Shown piece by piece: positions 56,099 through 64,000 of a stretch of DNA of 64,000 nt (position 1 is the first letter of the stretch; the number at the start of each line of letters is the position of its first letter). A program made the position numbers and the translations under genes. The DNA is taken from NCBI RefSeq assembly GCF_900105925.1, contig NZ_LT629791.1, positions 6,728,001-6,792,000 on the forward strand, in the 5' to 3' direction. The notes under the pieces were generated by a model, which worked only from the letters and a program-made list of their open reading frames with translations, made no database searches and was not told where the DNA came from. Source of the stretch: Jiangella alkaliphila (GTDB taxonomy: Bacteria; Actinomycetota; Actinomycetes; Jiangellales; Jiangellaceae).

Positions 56099-57763
56099 CC
56101 TCGATCCACCGACAGGTGGAGTGTCGTGGTAGGGCGTGGGAGCGTGAGAATGCGCTTCTGAGCTGGGAGGATACGACTTGTCTAAGGCACGTATCGCCAG
56201 CTCAAGAAGGGCATCTCGTAGATGCAACTCTCTCACACCCGACCGGTCGTCTCGGCGGCCTTCGATGAGCCCAACCTCGTGTCGTCGGCGGGCCTGGTCC
56301 CGGCGATGGCCCTGGCCGGCGAGGCACGGCTGCGCGAGCTGGGCGATGAGCACCTGAGCGTGCCGACGGACAAGGGCGCCAACGCCGGGCTGAAGCTGTC
56401 GGGCCTGGTCGCCGGCATGACCGCCGGCGCGGACAGCATCGACGACATGGCCCTGCTACGCCACGGCGCGATGGGGAAGGTCTTCGCCGGCATCTACGCC
56501 CCCTCCACACTTGGCTCGTTCCTGCGCGCCTTCACCTTCGGCCATGTCCGCCAAGCCGACGCGATCGCCTCTCGGTTTCTGATCAACCTGACCCAGCGCA
56601 CGGCCCTGCTGGGCGAGACCGCAGACACCGCGACGGTGATGGTCGACATCGACGACACCATCGTGGAGGTACACGGCTATCAGAAGCAGGGCGCGGGGTT
56701 CGGGTACTCCGGGGTGCGGGGCCTGAACGCCGTGCTGGCCACCGTTTCCAGCCAGACCTTCGCGCCGGTGATCGCCGCCCAGCGCCTGCGCAACGGCTCG
56801 GCCGGGTCCCCACGCGGGGCGACGCGTCTGGCCACCGACGCCCTCGCCCTGATCCGCCGCACCCACCTGGCCGGCCGAGACGTGCTGGTCCGGGCGGACT
56901 CGGCGTTCTACTCCCACGCCCTGGTCACCGCAGCGTTGAAGGCCGGCGCGAACGTCTCGATCACCGTGCGGATGGACCCGGCGGTCAAACGCGCCATCGC
57001 CGGCATCGCCGAGACCGCCTGGACCACGATCAAATACACCGACGCCGTCTACGACGAGACCACCAGAACATGGAACTCTCGTGCCGAGGTCGCCGAGGTT
57101 CCCTTCACCGCGTTCACCTCCAAGAACAAGACCGACCAGATCCCCGGCCGGCTCGTGGTCCGCCGTATCCCCGATCTCAACCCCCGCAACAGCGAAGGCC
57201 AGGACACGTTGTTCGATTCCTGGCGCTTCCACGCCTTCTTCACCACCACCGACACCACCGAGATGGACACCGTCGCCGCGGACCAGACCCACCGGGCCCA
57301 CGCGGTCATCGAGAACGTCCACGCCGACCTCAAGGCCTCCGCGCTGGCCCACCTGCCCTCCGGGGTGTTCAACGCCAACGCGGCCTGGCTCGTCTGCGCG
57401 GTCATGGCGTTCAACCTCACCCGCGCCGCCGCGACCCTGACCAAGACCCCCACTCTGACCAGGGCGACCACCGCGACGATCCGCCGCAAACTCATCACCG
57501 TCCCCGCCCGGATCGCCACCTCCGCCCGGCGTCTGACCCTGCACCTGCCGACCAACTGGCCCTGGCAGACCGCGTGGTCCACGCTCTACAACGCCCTCTT
57601 CCCCCGGCCCGCCACGACACACACCTGACCACCAGCCCCCGCCGGCACGAGAAGGAACCCCAGTGGAAAGCCGGGCAGACCGGCAACTCACTCACACCCA
57701 ACGTGATCACAACCACCTCGCCTGAAACCAGACGACGTCACCAAGCTGGTCGGTGGATCGAGG
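56099..57763. mobile_element. IS1380-family insertion sequence, complete
   Basis: 1665 bp with perfect 15-bp terminal inverted repeats CCTCGATCCACCGAC (56099-56113 and 57749-57763). It is flanked by the 5-bp duplication CTAAG (56094-56098, 57764-57768). Size, CCT ends and a 4-5 bp duplication agree with IS1380 (for example ISEcp1). One uninterrupted transposase gene is inside, so the copy appears intact. Confidence 0.92.
56222..57628 (+). CDS. IS1380-family DDE transposase
   Basis: A 468-residue transposase. It has the IS1380 N-terminus with LSGLVAGMTAGADSIDDMALLRHG, first catalytic Asp region TVMVDIDDTIVEVHGYQKQGAGFGY, second Asp in VLVRADSAFYSHALVTAAL, and the C-terminal Glu region HAVIENVHADLKASALAHLPSG followed by NAAWLVCAVMAFNLTRA. 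The frame is unbroken from ATG 56222; GAAGGG lies about 10 nt upstream. Confidence 0.93.
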   Translation: MQLSHTRPVVSAAFDEPNLVSSAGLVPAMALAGEARLRELGDEHLSVPTDKGANAGLKLSGLVAGMTAGADSIDDMALLRHGAMGKVFAGIYAPSTLGSFLRAFTFGHVRQADAIASRFLINLTQRTALLGETADTATVMVDIDDTIVEVHGYQKQGAGFGYSGVRGLNAVLATVSSQTFAPVIAAQRLRNGSAGSPRGATRLATDALALIRRTHLAGRDVLVRADSAFYSHALVTAALKAGANVSITVRMDPAVKRAIAGIAETAWTTIKYTDAVYDETTRTWNSRAEVAEVPFTAFTSKNKTDQIPGRLVVRRIPDLNPRNSEGQDTLFDSWRFHAFFTTTDTTEMDTVAADQTHRAHAVIENVHADLKASALAHLPSGVFNANAAWLVCAVMAFNLTRAAATLTKTPTLTRATTATIRRKLITVPARIATSARRLTLHLPTNWPWQTAWSTLYNALFPRPATTHT

Positions 57764-57849
57764 CTAAGACCATGGGCAGCAGGGGGACGGCCAACTCGGC
57801 AGTCTCCCCCGCTACAACTCCTGGCACTCTCCCTCCGGGGCGGGGGTGG

Positions 57850-59616
57850 TCAGAGGAGGAAGGCGGAGGCGAACTCCCAGCCGGAGCCGGCCGGTTCGCG
57901 AGCGGTCCACGGGTCGGTGGCCGTGGCGCCGTCGTGCGGGTGCAGCCACAGGTCGCCGGCGGCGTCGCGGCTGACGAGGTCGGGCCGGCCGTCGCCGGTG
58001 ACGTCGCCGGCGGCCAGCACGTCGGTGTCCGACCAGTCGCCGCCGATCCGGACCGGCGCGGCGCCGCTGGTCGGGTAGACCCACAGCGTGCCGTCCCGCT
58101 CGTGGTCGACGAGGTCGGGGCGGCCGTCGCCGTCGACGTCGGCCAGCTTCAGCGTCGCCGCGGTGGACCAGCCGCTGCCGGCCCAGCGCCGGGTGACGGT
58201 CCACGGGTTCGACGACGTCGAGCCGTTGTGCGGGTAGATCCACAGTTCGCCGCGCCGGTCGCGGGCCAGGACGTCGGGGCGTCCGTCGCCGGTGAGGTCG
58301 CCCAGGACCAGCTCGGTGACGGTGTTCCAGCCGGTGCCGGCGAAGTACCGGGGCGCCGTCCACGGGTCGGCGTCGGTGGCGCCGGTGTTCGGGTAGATCC
58401 AGAGCGTCCCGTTGGTCGCGGCCCGGTCCCGCGCGAGCAGGTCCGGCCGGCCGTCGCCGGTCAGGTCGCCGAGCAGCAGCGCGTTCTCGAACGCCCACCG
58501 CGTGCCGGCGGCGAACCGCTCCGGCCACGGCCCGCCGGGGGCGTCGGCGTCGGTCGGGTACACCCACAGGTCGCCGGCGTGTGCCCGCCCGAGCAGGTCG
58601 GCGCGGCCGTCGCCGGTGACGTCGCCGGCCAGCAGCGCGTCGGACGCGTCCCAGCCGGTCCCGGCGGCGTAGCGGGGGACGGTGTACGGGTTGGTCCCGG
58701 CGGCCGCCCCGCTGTGCGGGTACACCCACAGCGCGCCGGACCCGTCACGGATCACGACGTCGGGCCGGCCGTCGCCGGTCGCGTCGGCGGTGAGCAGGAT
58801 CGTCGCCAGGTTCCAGCCGGTGCCGGCGCCGTAGCGCGACGTGTACGGGTTGGCGGTGGTGGTGCCGTTGTGCGGGTAGACCCACAGCGCGCCGCCGCCG
58901 TCGCGCACCACCATGTCCGCGTGGCCGTCGCCGGTGACGTCGGCCGGGGTCATGACGGTGGCGAGGTTCCAGCCGGTGCCGGCCCAGTACCGCGGCCGGG
59001 TCCACGGGTTCCCGGCGGTCGTGCCGTTGTGCGGGTGGATCCACAGCGTCCCCGCGGCGGCGCCGGGCTCGCGGGTCAGCAGGTCCGGCCGGCCGTCGCC
59101 GGTGACGTCGCCGAGCTGGATCTGGTCGTAGGTGTTCCAGTTCGTCCCGGCCGAGACGCGCGACGGCCACGGGTCGGACCCGCCGGAGCCGTCGTTCGGG
59201 TAGATCCACAGCGTGCCGTTGCCGGCGTCGGGGTCGCGGGCGACGACGTCGGGCAGGCCGTCGCCGGTGACGTCCGCCAGCTGCAGGACGTCGGCGTAGT
59301 CCCAGTCGCCGCTGGTGACGTCGAACGACGGCCACGGGTTGGCGCCGGCCGGGCTGCCGTCGTGGGCGTAGACGCGCAGGCTGCCGCTGTCCGGGCCGGG
59401 GTCGCGGACGACGGCGTCGGCCAGCCCGTCGCCGGTGACGTCGCCGGGCGCGGGGACGGCGAGCGCCCGCGCCGCCTGGGGTCGCGCCGAGGCCGACCAG
59501 GCGACGTCGAGGTCGGCGACCCGGTGCGGGCGCAGCCGGGGCGCGGCGGACGACGGCACGGCGGCGGCGCCGAGCATCAGCACCGCGGCGAGCGCCAGCG
59601 GGAGGGAACGTCTCAT
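57850..59616 (-). CDS. Secreted FG-GAP/VCBS-repeat protein
   Basis: A 588-residue protein with a Sec signal (RRSLPLALAAVLMLGAAAVPSSAA). About ten repeats of roughly 48 residues follow, each with a calcium-loop-like D-x-T-G-D-G-x-x-D (for example GDVTGDGLADAVVRD, LGDLTGDGRPDLLARD) and a W-I/V-Y-P-H-N-G strand, predicting an integrin-alpha-like propeller. No enzyme motif is visible. The start is 9 bp after the glycosidase stop, so the two secreted proteins are co-transcribed and the propeller may bind the same glycan. Confidence 0.88.
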   Translation of the reverse strand: MRRSLPLALAAVLMLGAAAVPSSAAPRLRPHRVADLDVAWSASARPQAARALAVPAPGDVTGDGLADAVVRDPGPDSGSLRVYAHDGSPAGANPWPSFDVTSGDWDYADVLQLADVTGDGLPDVVARDPDAGNGTLWIYPNDGSGGSDPWPSRVSAGTNWNTYDQIQLGDVTGDGRPDLLTREPGAAAGTLWIHPHNGTTAGNPWTRPRYWAGTGWNLATVMTPADVTGDGHADMVVRDGGGALWVYPHNGTTTANPYTSRYGAGTGWNLATILLTADATGDGRPDVVIRDGSGALWVYPHSGAAAGTNPYTVPRYAAGTGWDASDALLAGDVTGDGRADLLGRAHAGDLWVYPTDADAPGGPWPERFAAGTRWAFENALLLGDLTGDGRPDLLARDRAATNGTLWIYPNTGATDADPWTAPRYFAGTGWNTVTELVLGDLTGDGRPDVLARDRRGELWIYPHNGSTSSNPWTVTRRWAGSGWSTAATLKLADVDGDGRPDLVDHERDGTLWVYPTSGAAPVRIGGDWSDTDVLAAGDVTGDGRPDLVSRDAAGDLWLHPHDGATATDPWTAREPAGSGWEFASAFLL

Positions 59617-59625
59617 GAGGAACCC

Positions 59626-62115
59626 CTAACGGCCGGGCTTGAGGACGATGACGTCATCGGCGGCGTAGCGCTGCCGGTTGACCAGGACCCACTTCAGGCC
59701 GGGCAGCGCCGGCGGGTGCAGCAGCGTGCGGCGCGGGCCACGGTCGACCCAGTCGCCTTCGTAGGAGACGGTGAACGACTGGCCGTCCGCGGACAGCCTG
59801 AACCGCAGCGACACCGGGCCGTGCAGCGTCGGCATCCGCTCGAACGTCGTCTCGTGGTCGGCACTCACCCAGGCCAGCGGGCAGAGCCGGAGCAGCTGGA
59901 TCTCGTCGTCGACGAGGCTGTCGTCGATGACGGCGTGCCGGGCGGCCCAGGTGATCAGCGGCTGCACGAACAGCGACCCGTACATCGCGTTGCGGTGCTC
60001 GCCGGAGATGTACGTGTCCGGCGAGACGGCGCCGCTGATCAGGCCGTACATGCCCTCGAGGAACCGGTCGCGGTCGCCGAGCTGCCAGGTGTGGAACAGG
60101 TTCCAGCTGTAGCAGGGCTCGCCGCTGCTCTGCTCGTGGTCGAGGACGACGCGGTCCAGCGCGGTGTGGTGGTGCGGGTCGAAGACGCGGGTGTTCGGGC
60201 CGACCCGGAAGAACTCGACATACGAGCGCATCAGCGGGTCGGCGGCGGGCAGCAGGCCGGCCCAGACCGCCGTCAGCGCGCCGGTGTCGAACGCTTCCAG
60301 GAACGGCCACGGGCTGTCCGGCCCGGTGAACTTCGTCGGCAGGATCGGGTGCTCGGCGCCGCCGGGATCGGTCCAGGTCGGCGCGTCAGCGGCGGCGGCC
60401 CGCAGAGCGTCGCCGAACGCCGTCCGGAACCGGTCGGCGACGGCGGCGAACTCGTCCGCCCGGGGGTGGCCGAGCCGGCGCAGCAGCCGGACGGAGCTGG
60501 CCAGGCCCTTGTAGTTCCACGCCTGGATCCAGATCGACTGCTGCTCGACGCCGGTGTCGTTGGACGCCGCCGCGGGCATCAGGCCGTGGACGCCGTCGTG
60601 CCCGGTGTGCTCGCAGGCACGCTTGATGAAGTCGCAGGCGGCGACGATCGGGTCCAGCCAGCGCTCCAGGAACGCGTCGTCGTGGCTGAGCAGCGCGTGC
60701 CGGGCGGCGCCCTCGAGGATCGCGCCGTGATCGCCGAGCCAGTCGAACGACTGCAGCGACAGCGGCGTCGCGAAGAACCCGTCGGTGGGCAGCTCGCGGT
60801 AGGCCGCGCCGGGCGGCTGCCGCACGCCCTGCACCGCACGGAACAGGTCGGTGTGCCGGTCGACCACCTCGTGCCGGCCGAGCAGGTCGAGGAACATGTG
60901 GCTGACCATCGACGTCGGCGTGCTCCACAGCAGGTCGTAGCCGAACGACCCGGTGAGGAAGGTGAACTGCCCGGTGTCCGGGCTCTTCTCCGCGATGATC
61001 TCGGCCAGCTGGACGCTGCGCCGGAAGAACTGGTCGACCTGGTGCTCCCCCGTCGAGATGGCCGACGCCGTCGGCGGCCGCGGCGACCAGAACGCCTCGC
61101 ACTCGGCCAGCGCGCCGTCCCAGCCCAGCGCCCACTCGGCGTCGGCGTCGGCGACCGGCTGGGCCAGCATCGGCAGCAGCACGTCGAGATGCGTCCCCTC
61201 GACGGCCGGGACGGACAGCCGCAGGTCGTAGACGCCGGGGTGGCCATCGGCCTCGACCAGCGCGATGGTGGCGCCGGCCGGCGTCTCGACGACCATCCGC
61301 ACGGCGCCGGTGTCGTCGTAGACGCGGACGGTGAGCGGCCGGCCGTCCGGGTTCCAGATGCGGTCGGTGCGCAGCGGGCCGGCCAGCGGCGCCGCGGCGG
61401 GTGTCGCCTGGATGGTGACGAACGCCTCCTGCTGCTCCGGCGGGCCGATGAAGTGCTGCAGGTAGACCCGGCTCAGGCGCAGCGCGAACTCGAAGGTGTC
61501 CGGCCGGTCGTGCGCGTCGACCCACTCGACGGCGTAGCGCTGCCAGGCGTGGATCGGGCCGCCGGGCTCGTCGATCGGCTGCCCGCCCGGCACGTGCGCG
61601 AACGCGTACTGGCGCAGCACCAGGCCCTCCTGGCGGCGCCACTCGGTCCACAGGACCGGCGTCTCGGTGTCCTCGCGCCAGCCCTGGATGCCGACGCCGA
61701 AGTCGGAGCGGTGCAGGTAGGACGGCTCGTCGGCCAGCGGCGGGATGCCGCCGCCGGACGGCAGCACCGGCGTCACCTGGAAGTCCTTGCCGCGGTACTG
61801 GGCGAGGTACGGCTTCAGCGTCGGTGCCCCACTCGGCGGCAGCGCGATGGCCGGTTGGCACACCGTCGTGCCGTTGTAGAACACGTCGAACCGGAAGAGG
61901 TGTCCCTTCCAGCCGATCGGGGTCCAGACCTGGCGCTGCGGCGTCCACCAGGTCCTCGCCTCCGCGGCGGTCGGCTCGCCGGAGCCGTGCGGCCCGGCGG
62001 CGGTCGCCGGGGCCGGGCCAGGGGCGGCCGTGGCCACCCCCGGGTTCGCGATCAGGCCGCCGGCGAGAGCACCGCCGAGCGTCAGAGCCGTCCTTCGGGT
62101 CACGTGTGGCGCCAC
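59626..62115 (-). CDS. Tat-exported six-hairpin-glycosidase-like protein
   Basis: An 829-residue protein with a twin-arginine signal (HVTRRTALTLGGALAGGLIANPG). Residues 45-360 are beta-sandwich. Residues 370-760 have the repeated helical pattern of an (alpha/alpha)6 glycosidase, with acidic stretches such as GFFATPLSLQSFDWLGDHGAILEG, MPAAASNDTGVEQQSIWIQAWNYKG and DHEQSSGEPCYSWNLFHTW. I cannot assign a GH family or identify the catalytic pair with confidence. GTG 62115 has GGAG 5 nt upstream. It is probably regulated by the nearby IclR gene. Confidence 0.75.
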   Translation of the reverse strand: MAPHVTRRTALTLGGALAGGLIANPGVATAAPGPAPATAAGPHGSGEPTAAEARTWWTPQRQVWTPIGWKGHLFRFDVFYNGTTVCQPAIALPPSGAPTLKPYLAQYRGKDFQVTPVLPSGGGIPPLADEPSYLHRSDFGVGIQGWREDTETPVLWTEWRRQEGLVLRQYAFAHVPGGQPIDEPGGPIHAWQRYAVEWVDAHDRPDTFEFALRLSRVYLQHFIGPPEQQEAFVTIQATPAAAPLAGPLRTDRIWNPDGRPLTVRVYDDTGAVRMVVETPAGATIALVEADGHPGVYDLRLSVPAVEGTHLDVLLPMLAQPVADADAEWALGWDGALAECEAFWSPRPPTASAISTGEHQVDQFFRRSVQLAEIIAEKSPDTGQFTFLTGSFGYDLLWSTPTSMVSHMFLDLLGRHEVVDRHTDLFRAVQGVRQPPGAAYRELPTDGFFATPLSLQSFDWLGDHGAILEGAARHALLSHDDAFLERWLDPIVAACDFIKRACEHTGHDGVHGLMPAAASNDTGVEQQSIWIQAWNYKGLASSVRLLRRLGHPRADEFAAVADRFRTAFGDALRAAAADAPTWTDPGGAEHPILPTKFTGPDSPWPFLEAFDTGALTAVWAGLLPAADPLMRSYVEFFRVGPNTRVFDPHHHTALDRVVLDHEQSSGEPCYSWNLFHTWQLGDRDRFLEGMYGLISGAVSPDTYISGEHRNAMYGSLFVQPLITWAARHAVIDDSLVDDEIQLLRLCPLAWVSADHETTFERMPTLHGPVSLRFRLSADGQSFTVSYEGDWVDRGPRRTLLHPPALPGLKWVLVNRQRYAADDVIVLKPGR

Positions 62116-62219
62116 GGCGTCTCCTCAGAAGTCGAATCGATCTTTCCAAATATCGAAGTTATCTTCTGAATAACCGAGACAATAGCGACGAACGACGGAC
62201 CCGACAAGGGGTCGGCGGG

Positions 62220-62684
62220 TCAGCGCACGCGGATCAGCGCCTCCACCTCGACGGGGCTGCCGGTGGGCAGTTCGGCGACGCCGATGGCCGCGCGCGCGTG
62301 CTGCCCGGCCTCCGCGCCGAGCACGTGCTGGACGTAGGCGGTGGCGGCGTCGGCGACCAGGTGCTGCTCGATGAAGCCGGGCGCGCTGGCGACGTAGACG
62401 GTCAGCTTGACGACCTCCGCCACCTGCTCCAAGCTGCCCAGTTCGGCGCGGACGGTCTCGAGCACGTTGGCGGCGCACTGCCAGGCGCACTGCCGTGCGG
62501 TCTCGAGATCGACCTGGTCGCCGACCCGGCCGGACGCGATCAGCGCGCCGTCCGGCCCGTTGGCGGTCTTGCCGGACGTCACCAGCAGGTCACCGAGCCG
62601 GCGGGTCGCCGCGATGGACGGGCGCTGCGGGCCGGCCGGCGGCGGGGTGGCGGGTGCGGACGCGTGGCGGTAGTCGCTGGTCAC
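62220..62684 (-). CDS. RidA/YjgF family protein
   Basis: A 154-residue protein, slightly longer than the usual 125-130 because of an N-terminal Ala/Pro extension. The core has LGDLLVTSGKTANGPDGALIASGRVGDQVDLETARQCA, VVKLTVYVASAPGF and the C-terminal AAIGVAELPTGSPVEVEALIRV. Some members deaminate reactive enamines; the C-terminal subgroup seen here often sits in catabolic clusters with unknown substrate. GTG 62684 has AAGGAG 8 nt upstream. It is divergent from the IclR gene. Confidence 0.85.
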   Translation of the reverse strand: MTSDYRHASAPATPPPAGPQRPSIAATRRLGDLLVTSGKTANGPDGALIASGRVGDQVDLETARQCAWQCAANVLETVRAELGSLEQVAEVVKLTVYVASAPGFIEQHLVADAATAYVQHVLGAEAGQHARAAIGVAELPTGSPVEVEALIRVR

Positions 62685-62788
62685 GTAGACGGCTCCTTCA
62701 GACTGTCGAACTTGACTACGGCAAACAGAAGATAGAGTGACACGGGGCAGATCCCGTAGGCTCGGGGCCTCGGACGCAGGGAGCACGA

Positions 62789-63601
62789 ATGCCGGGCAAT
62801 GACGTCAACGAGGGCACCGCGGGCCAGGACCGCGCACCGTCGCCGGCGGTCGCACGGGCGTTGACCGTGCTCGAGACGCTGGTCGAGTCCGACGAGGGCA
62901 TGACCCTCACCGCCCTGGCCAAGCGCACGAACATCCCGCTGGCCACCTGCGCCTCCATCGTCTACACGCTCGAACAGCGCGGCTACGCGCAGCGCCGGGT
63001 GGTCGGACGCAGCCACTTCTGGCGCCCGACGCTGCGGCTGTACGGCCTGGCGACGCAACTGGTCCGCAAGGTCGACCTGTCGTCGGTGGCGCAGCGCGAG
63101 CTGCGCGAGCTGGCCGACGTCGTCGGCATGCCGGTGCACATCGGCGTCCTGACCGGCGCCTCGGTGGTCTACGTCGCCAAGGCGGCCACGCCCGGGTTCA
63201 TCCAGTTCGACACCTACCCGGGCAAGGTCGCGCCGTTCAACCTCACCGCGCTGGGCAAGGCGATCGCCGCCCACCTGCCCGAGCGCGACCTCGAGCCGCT
63301 GCTGACCCAGCTGACGCCCGGCCGCGGCCCGCGCGCCGCCGAGCCGACCCGCGAGGCGTTCCTCTCCGAGCTGGCCGGGGTCCGCAAGCGCGGCTATGCC
63401 GTCGAGGACGAGGAGGAGCAGGCCGAGATCGCCTGCGTCGCCGCGCCGTTCTTCGACGCCGGCGGGCTGGTCGGCGGCGCGGTCGGCGTCACCGGGTTCT
63501 CCCGCGACCTCGCCGGCCAGCGCCGCAAAGAGGCCATCGCCGGCGTCGTCGAGATCGGCCGGACGGTCTCGCGCAAGCTCGGCTTCGACGACCTGCGCTG
63601 A
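62789..63601 (+). CDS. IclR-family transcriptional regulator
   Basis: A 270-residue regulator: winged helix (SPAVARALTVLETLVESDEGMTLTALAKRTNIPLATCASIVYTLEQRGYAQRR) and the C-terminal IclR effector domain (ELADVVGMPVHIGVLTGASVVYVAKA, PFNLTALGKAIAAHLPERDL, GVTGFSRDLAGQRRKEAIAGVVEIGRTVSRKLG). It lies between divergent ridA and the co-directional oxidoreductase gene. It probably controls these and the secreted glycosidase operon. Confidence 0.9.
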   Translation: MPGNDVNEGTAGQDRAPSPAVARALTVLETLVESDEGMTLTALAKRTNIPLATCASIVYTLEQRGYAQRRVVGRSHFWRPTLRLYGLATQLVRKVDLSSVAQRELRELADVVGMPVHIGVLTGASVVYVAKAATPGFIQFDTYPGKVAPFNLTALGKAIAAHLPERDLEPLLTQLTPGRGPRAAEPTREAFLSELAGVRKRGYAVEDEEEQAEIACVAAPFFDAGGLVGGAVGVTGFSRDLAGQRRKEAIAGVVEIGRTVSRKLGFDDLR

Positions 63602-63660
63602 CGTCGCGTCCTCTTGCCCGGGTGCGATGCGGTGCCCTATCTTCGTATTCGCGTTTATAG

Positions 63661-63676
63661 TTTCGATATAGCGAAA
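63661..63676. promoter_or_regulatory. Candidate IclR operator upstream of the oxidoreductase gene
   Basis: TTTCGATATAGCGAAA is an inverted repeat TTTCG-N6-CGAAA, 18 bp before the oxidoreductase ATG. The half-motif ATATCGAA (here on the minus strand at 63662-63669) also occurs at 62150-62157 upstream of the glycosidase gene. Both spots are A+T-rich against the surrounding sequence. Confidence 0.5.
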
Positions 63677-63693
63677 CCTTGACGGGAGGGACG

Positions 63694-64000
63694 ATGGTCG
63701 CGGTCGCGCTGGTCGGCCTCGGTGACATCGGCCTCGGCGCGCACCTGCCTGCGCTGCTGCGCTCCCCCGACGTGCGCCTGGTCGCCGTCGCCGACCCGGT
63801 CGCCGCACACCGCGAGGCCGTGACGCCGCTGGTGGGCGACGGTGTCACCGTCGGCGCGAGCCTCGACGACGCGCTGGCCGCCGCCCCCGACGGCGTCGTG
63901 CTGGCCACACCGCCGTGGGCCACCCCCGAGCTGGCCATCGCCGCGCTGCGGGCCGGCCGGTTCGTCCTCGCCGAGAAGCCGGTCGCCACGTCGGTCGCGG
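63694..64000 (+). CDS. Gfo/Idh/MocA family oxidoreductase (3' end outside window)
   Basis: The first 102 residues of a Rossmann-fold oxidoreductase: VAVALVGLGDIGLGAHLPALLRSPDVRLVAVADP (GxGxxG dinucleotide site), then VVLATPPWATPELAIAALRAGRFVLAEKPVATS, where E-K-P holds the family Lys. These enzymes oxidise or reduce sugars and inositols with NAD(P). GGGAGGG precedes ATG 63694. The gene is truncated by the window edge. Confidence 0.88.
   Translation, partial: MVAVALVGLGDIGLGAHLPALLRSPDVRLVAVADPVAAHREAVTPLVGDGVTVGASLDDALAAAPDGVVLATPPWATPELAIAALRAGRFVLAEKPVATSVA

Noticed and set aside
57070-62169. 1699-codon open frame on the plus strand
   Set aside because: It runs antisense through the VCBS and glycosidase genes and across the IS1380 transposase in another frame. 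Its Arg/Gly/Val/Asp-only composition is the usual shadow of high-GC codon bias.

Overview
The window is about 70% G+C, with GTG starts, strong GC3 bias, WXG100-type proteins, a MalEFG importer without its own ATPase, and the TreS-Mak-GlgB maltose/glycogen set. All of this points to a high-GC actinomycete. Gene content would suit Jiangellaceae or a relative, but that is only an impression. No rRNA, tRNA or CRISPR array was seen.

Layout. (1) 1-2233: end of a GNAT acetyltransferase, then a SAM methyltransferase and enoyl-CoA hydratase pair. (2) 2301-19987: alpha-glucan metabolism. It holds glgX, glgP, treS, mak and glgB, interleaved with lipoproteins, an AbiEi/DUF559 protein, an LVIVD-repeat protein and a WXG100-like pair. 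No glgE is present, and Mak has Ser in place of the expected catalytic Asp. (3) 20019-21552: an intact IS4-family element, inserted exactly in the loop of the palindrome between glgB and a secreted subtilase. (4) 21600-27155: secreted S8 and M14 peptidases, convergent with the gene blocks on either side. (5) 27431-41659: a leftward operon of 12 or 13 tightly coupled genes. In transcription order it runs lacI, two sugar permeases, binding protein, four tandem ADP-ribosylglycohydrolase paralogues, ribokinase, a SUMF1-fused hydrolase-like protein, CaiB/BaiF CoA-transferase, CitE-like lyase and a PrmC-like methylase. GGAAACGTTTCC-type operators lie before it and before a divergent secreted esterase/beta-propeller fusion. 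This operon is the best candidate for an undescribed system. (6) 44160-53742: thioredoxin-TPR protein, isobutyryl-CoA-mutase-type large subunit with a divergent Rrf2 regulator, a TetR-controlled membrane protein, MarR regulator, PH-domain protein, and a meaB / acetyl-CoA acetyltransferase / methylmalonyl-CoA epimerase group. (7) 54090-55361: a long coiled-coil DivIVA/FilP-like protein. (8) 55362-57763: repeat-rich intergenic DNA ending in an intact IS1380-family element. (9) 57850-64000: secreted VCBS-repeat protein and Tat-exported six-hairpin-type glycosidase, RidA, IclR regulator and the start of a Gfo/Idh/MocA oxidoreductase. This looks like a second carbohydrate-use locus.

The non-coding DNA carries several palindrome families. 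One is a 44-nt hairpin with a 10-nt loop, seen three times. One is a 21-mer shared between 47.8 kb and 55.7 kb. Two hairpins have 17-bp stems containing a GTTGAT core. Both insertion sequences sit in or at the edge of palindromes. No database search was possible: family names come from motifs seen by eye, and functions of multi-gene loci are inferred.
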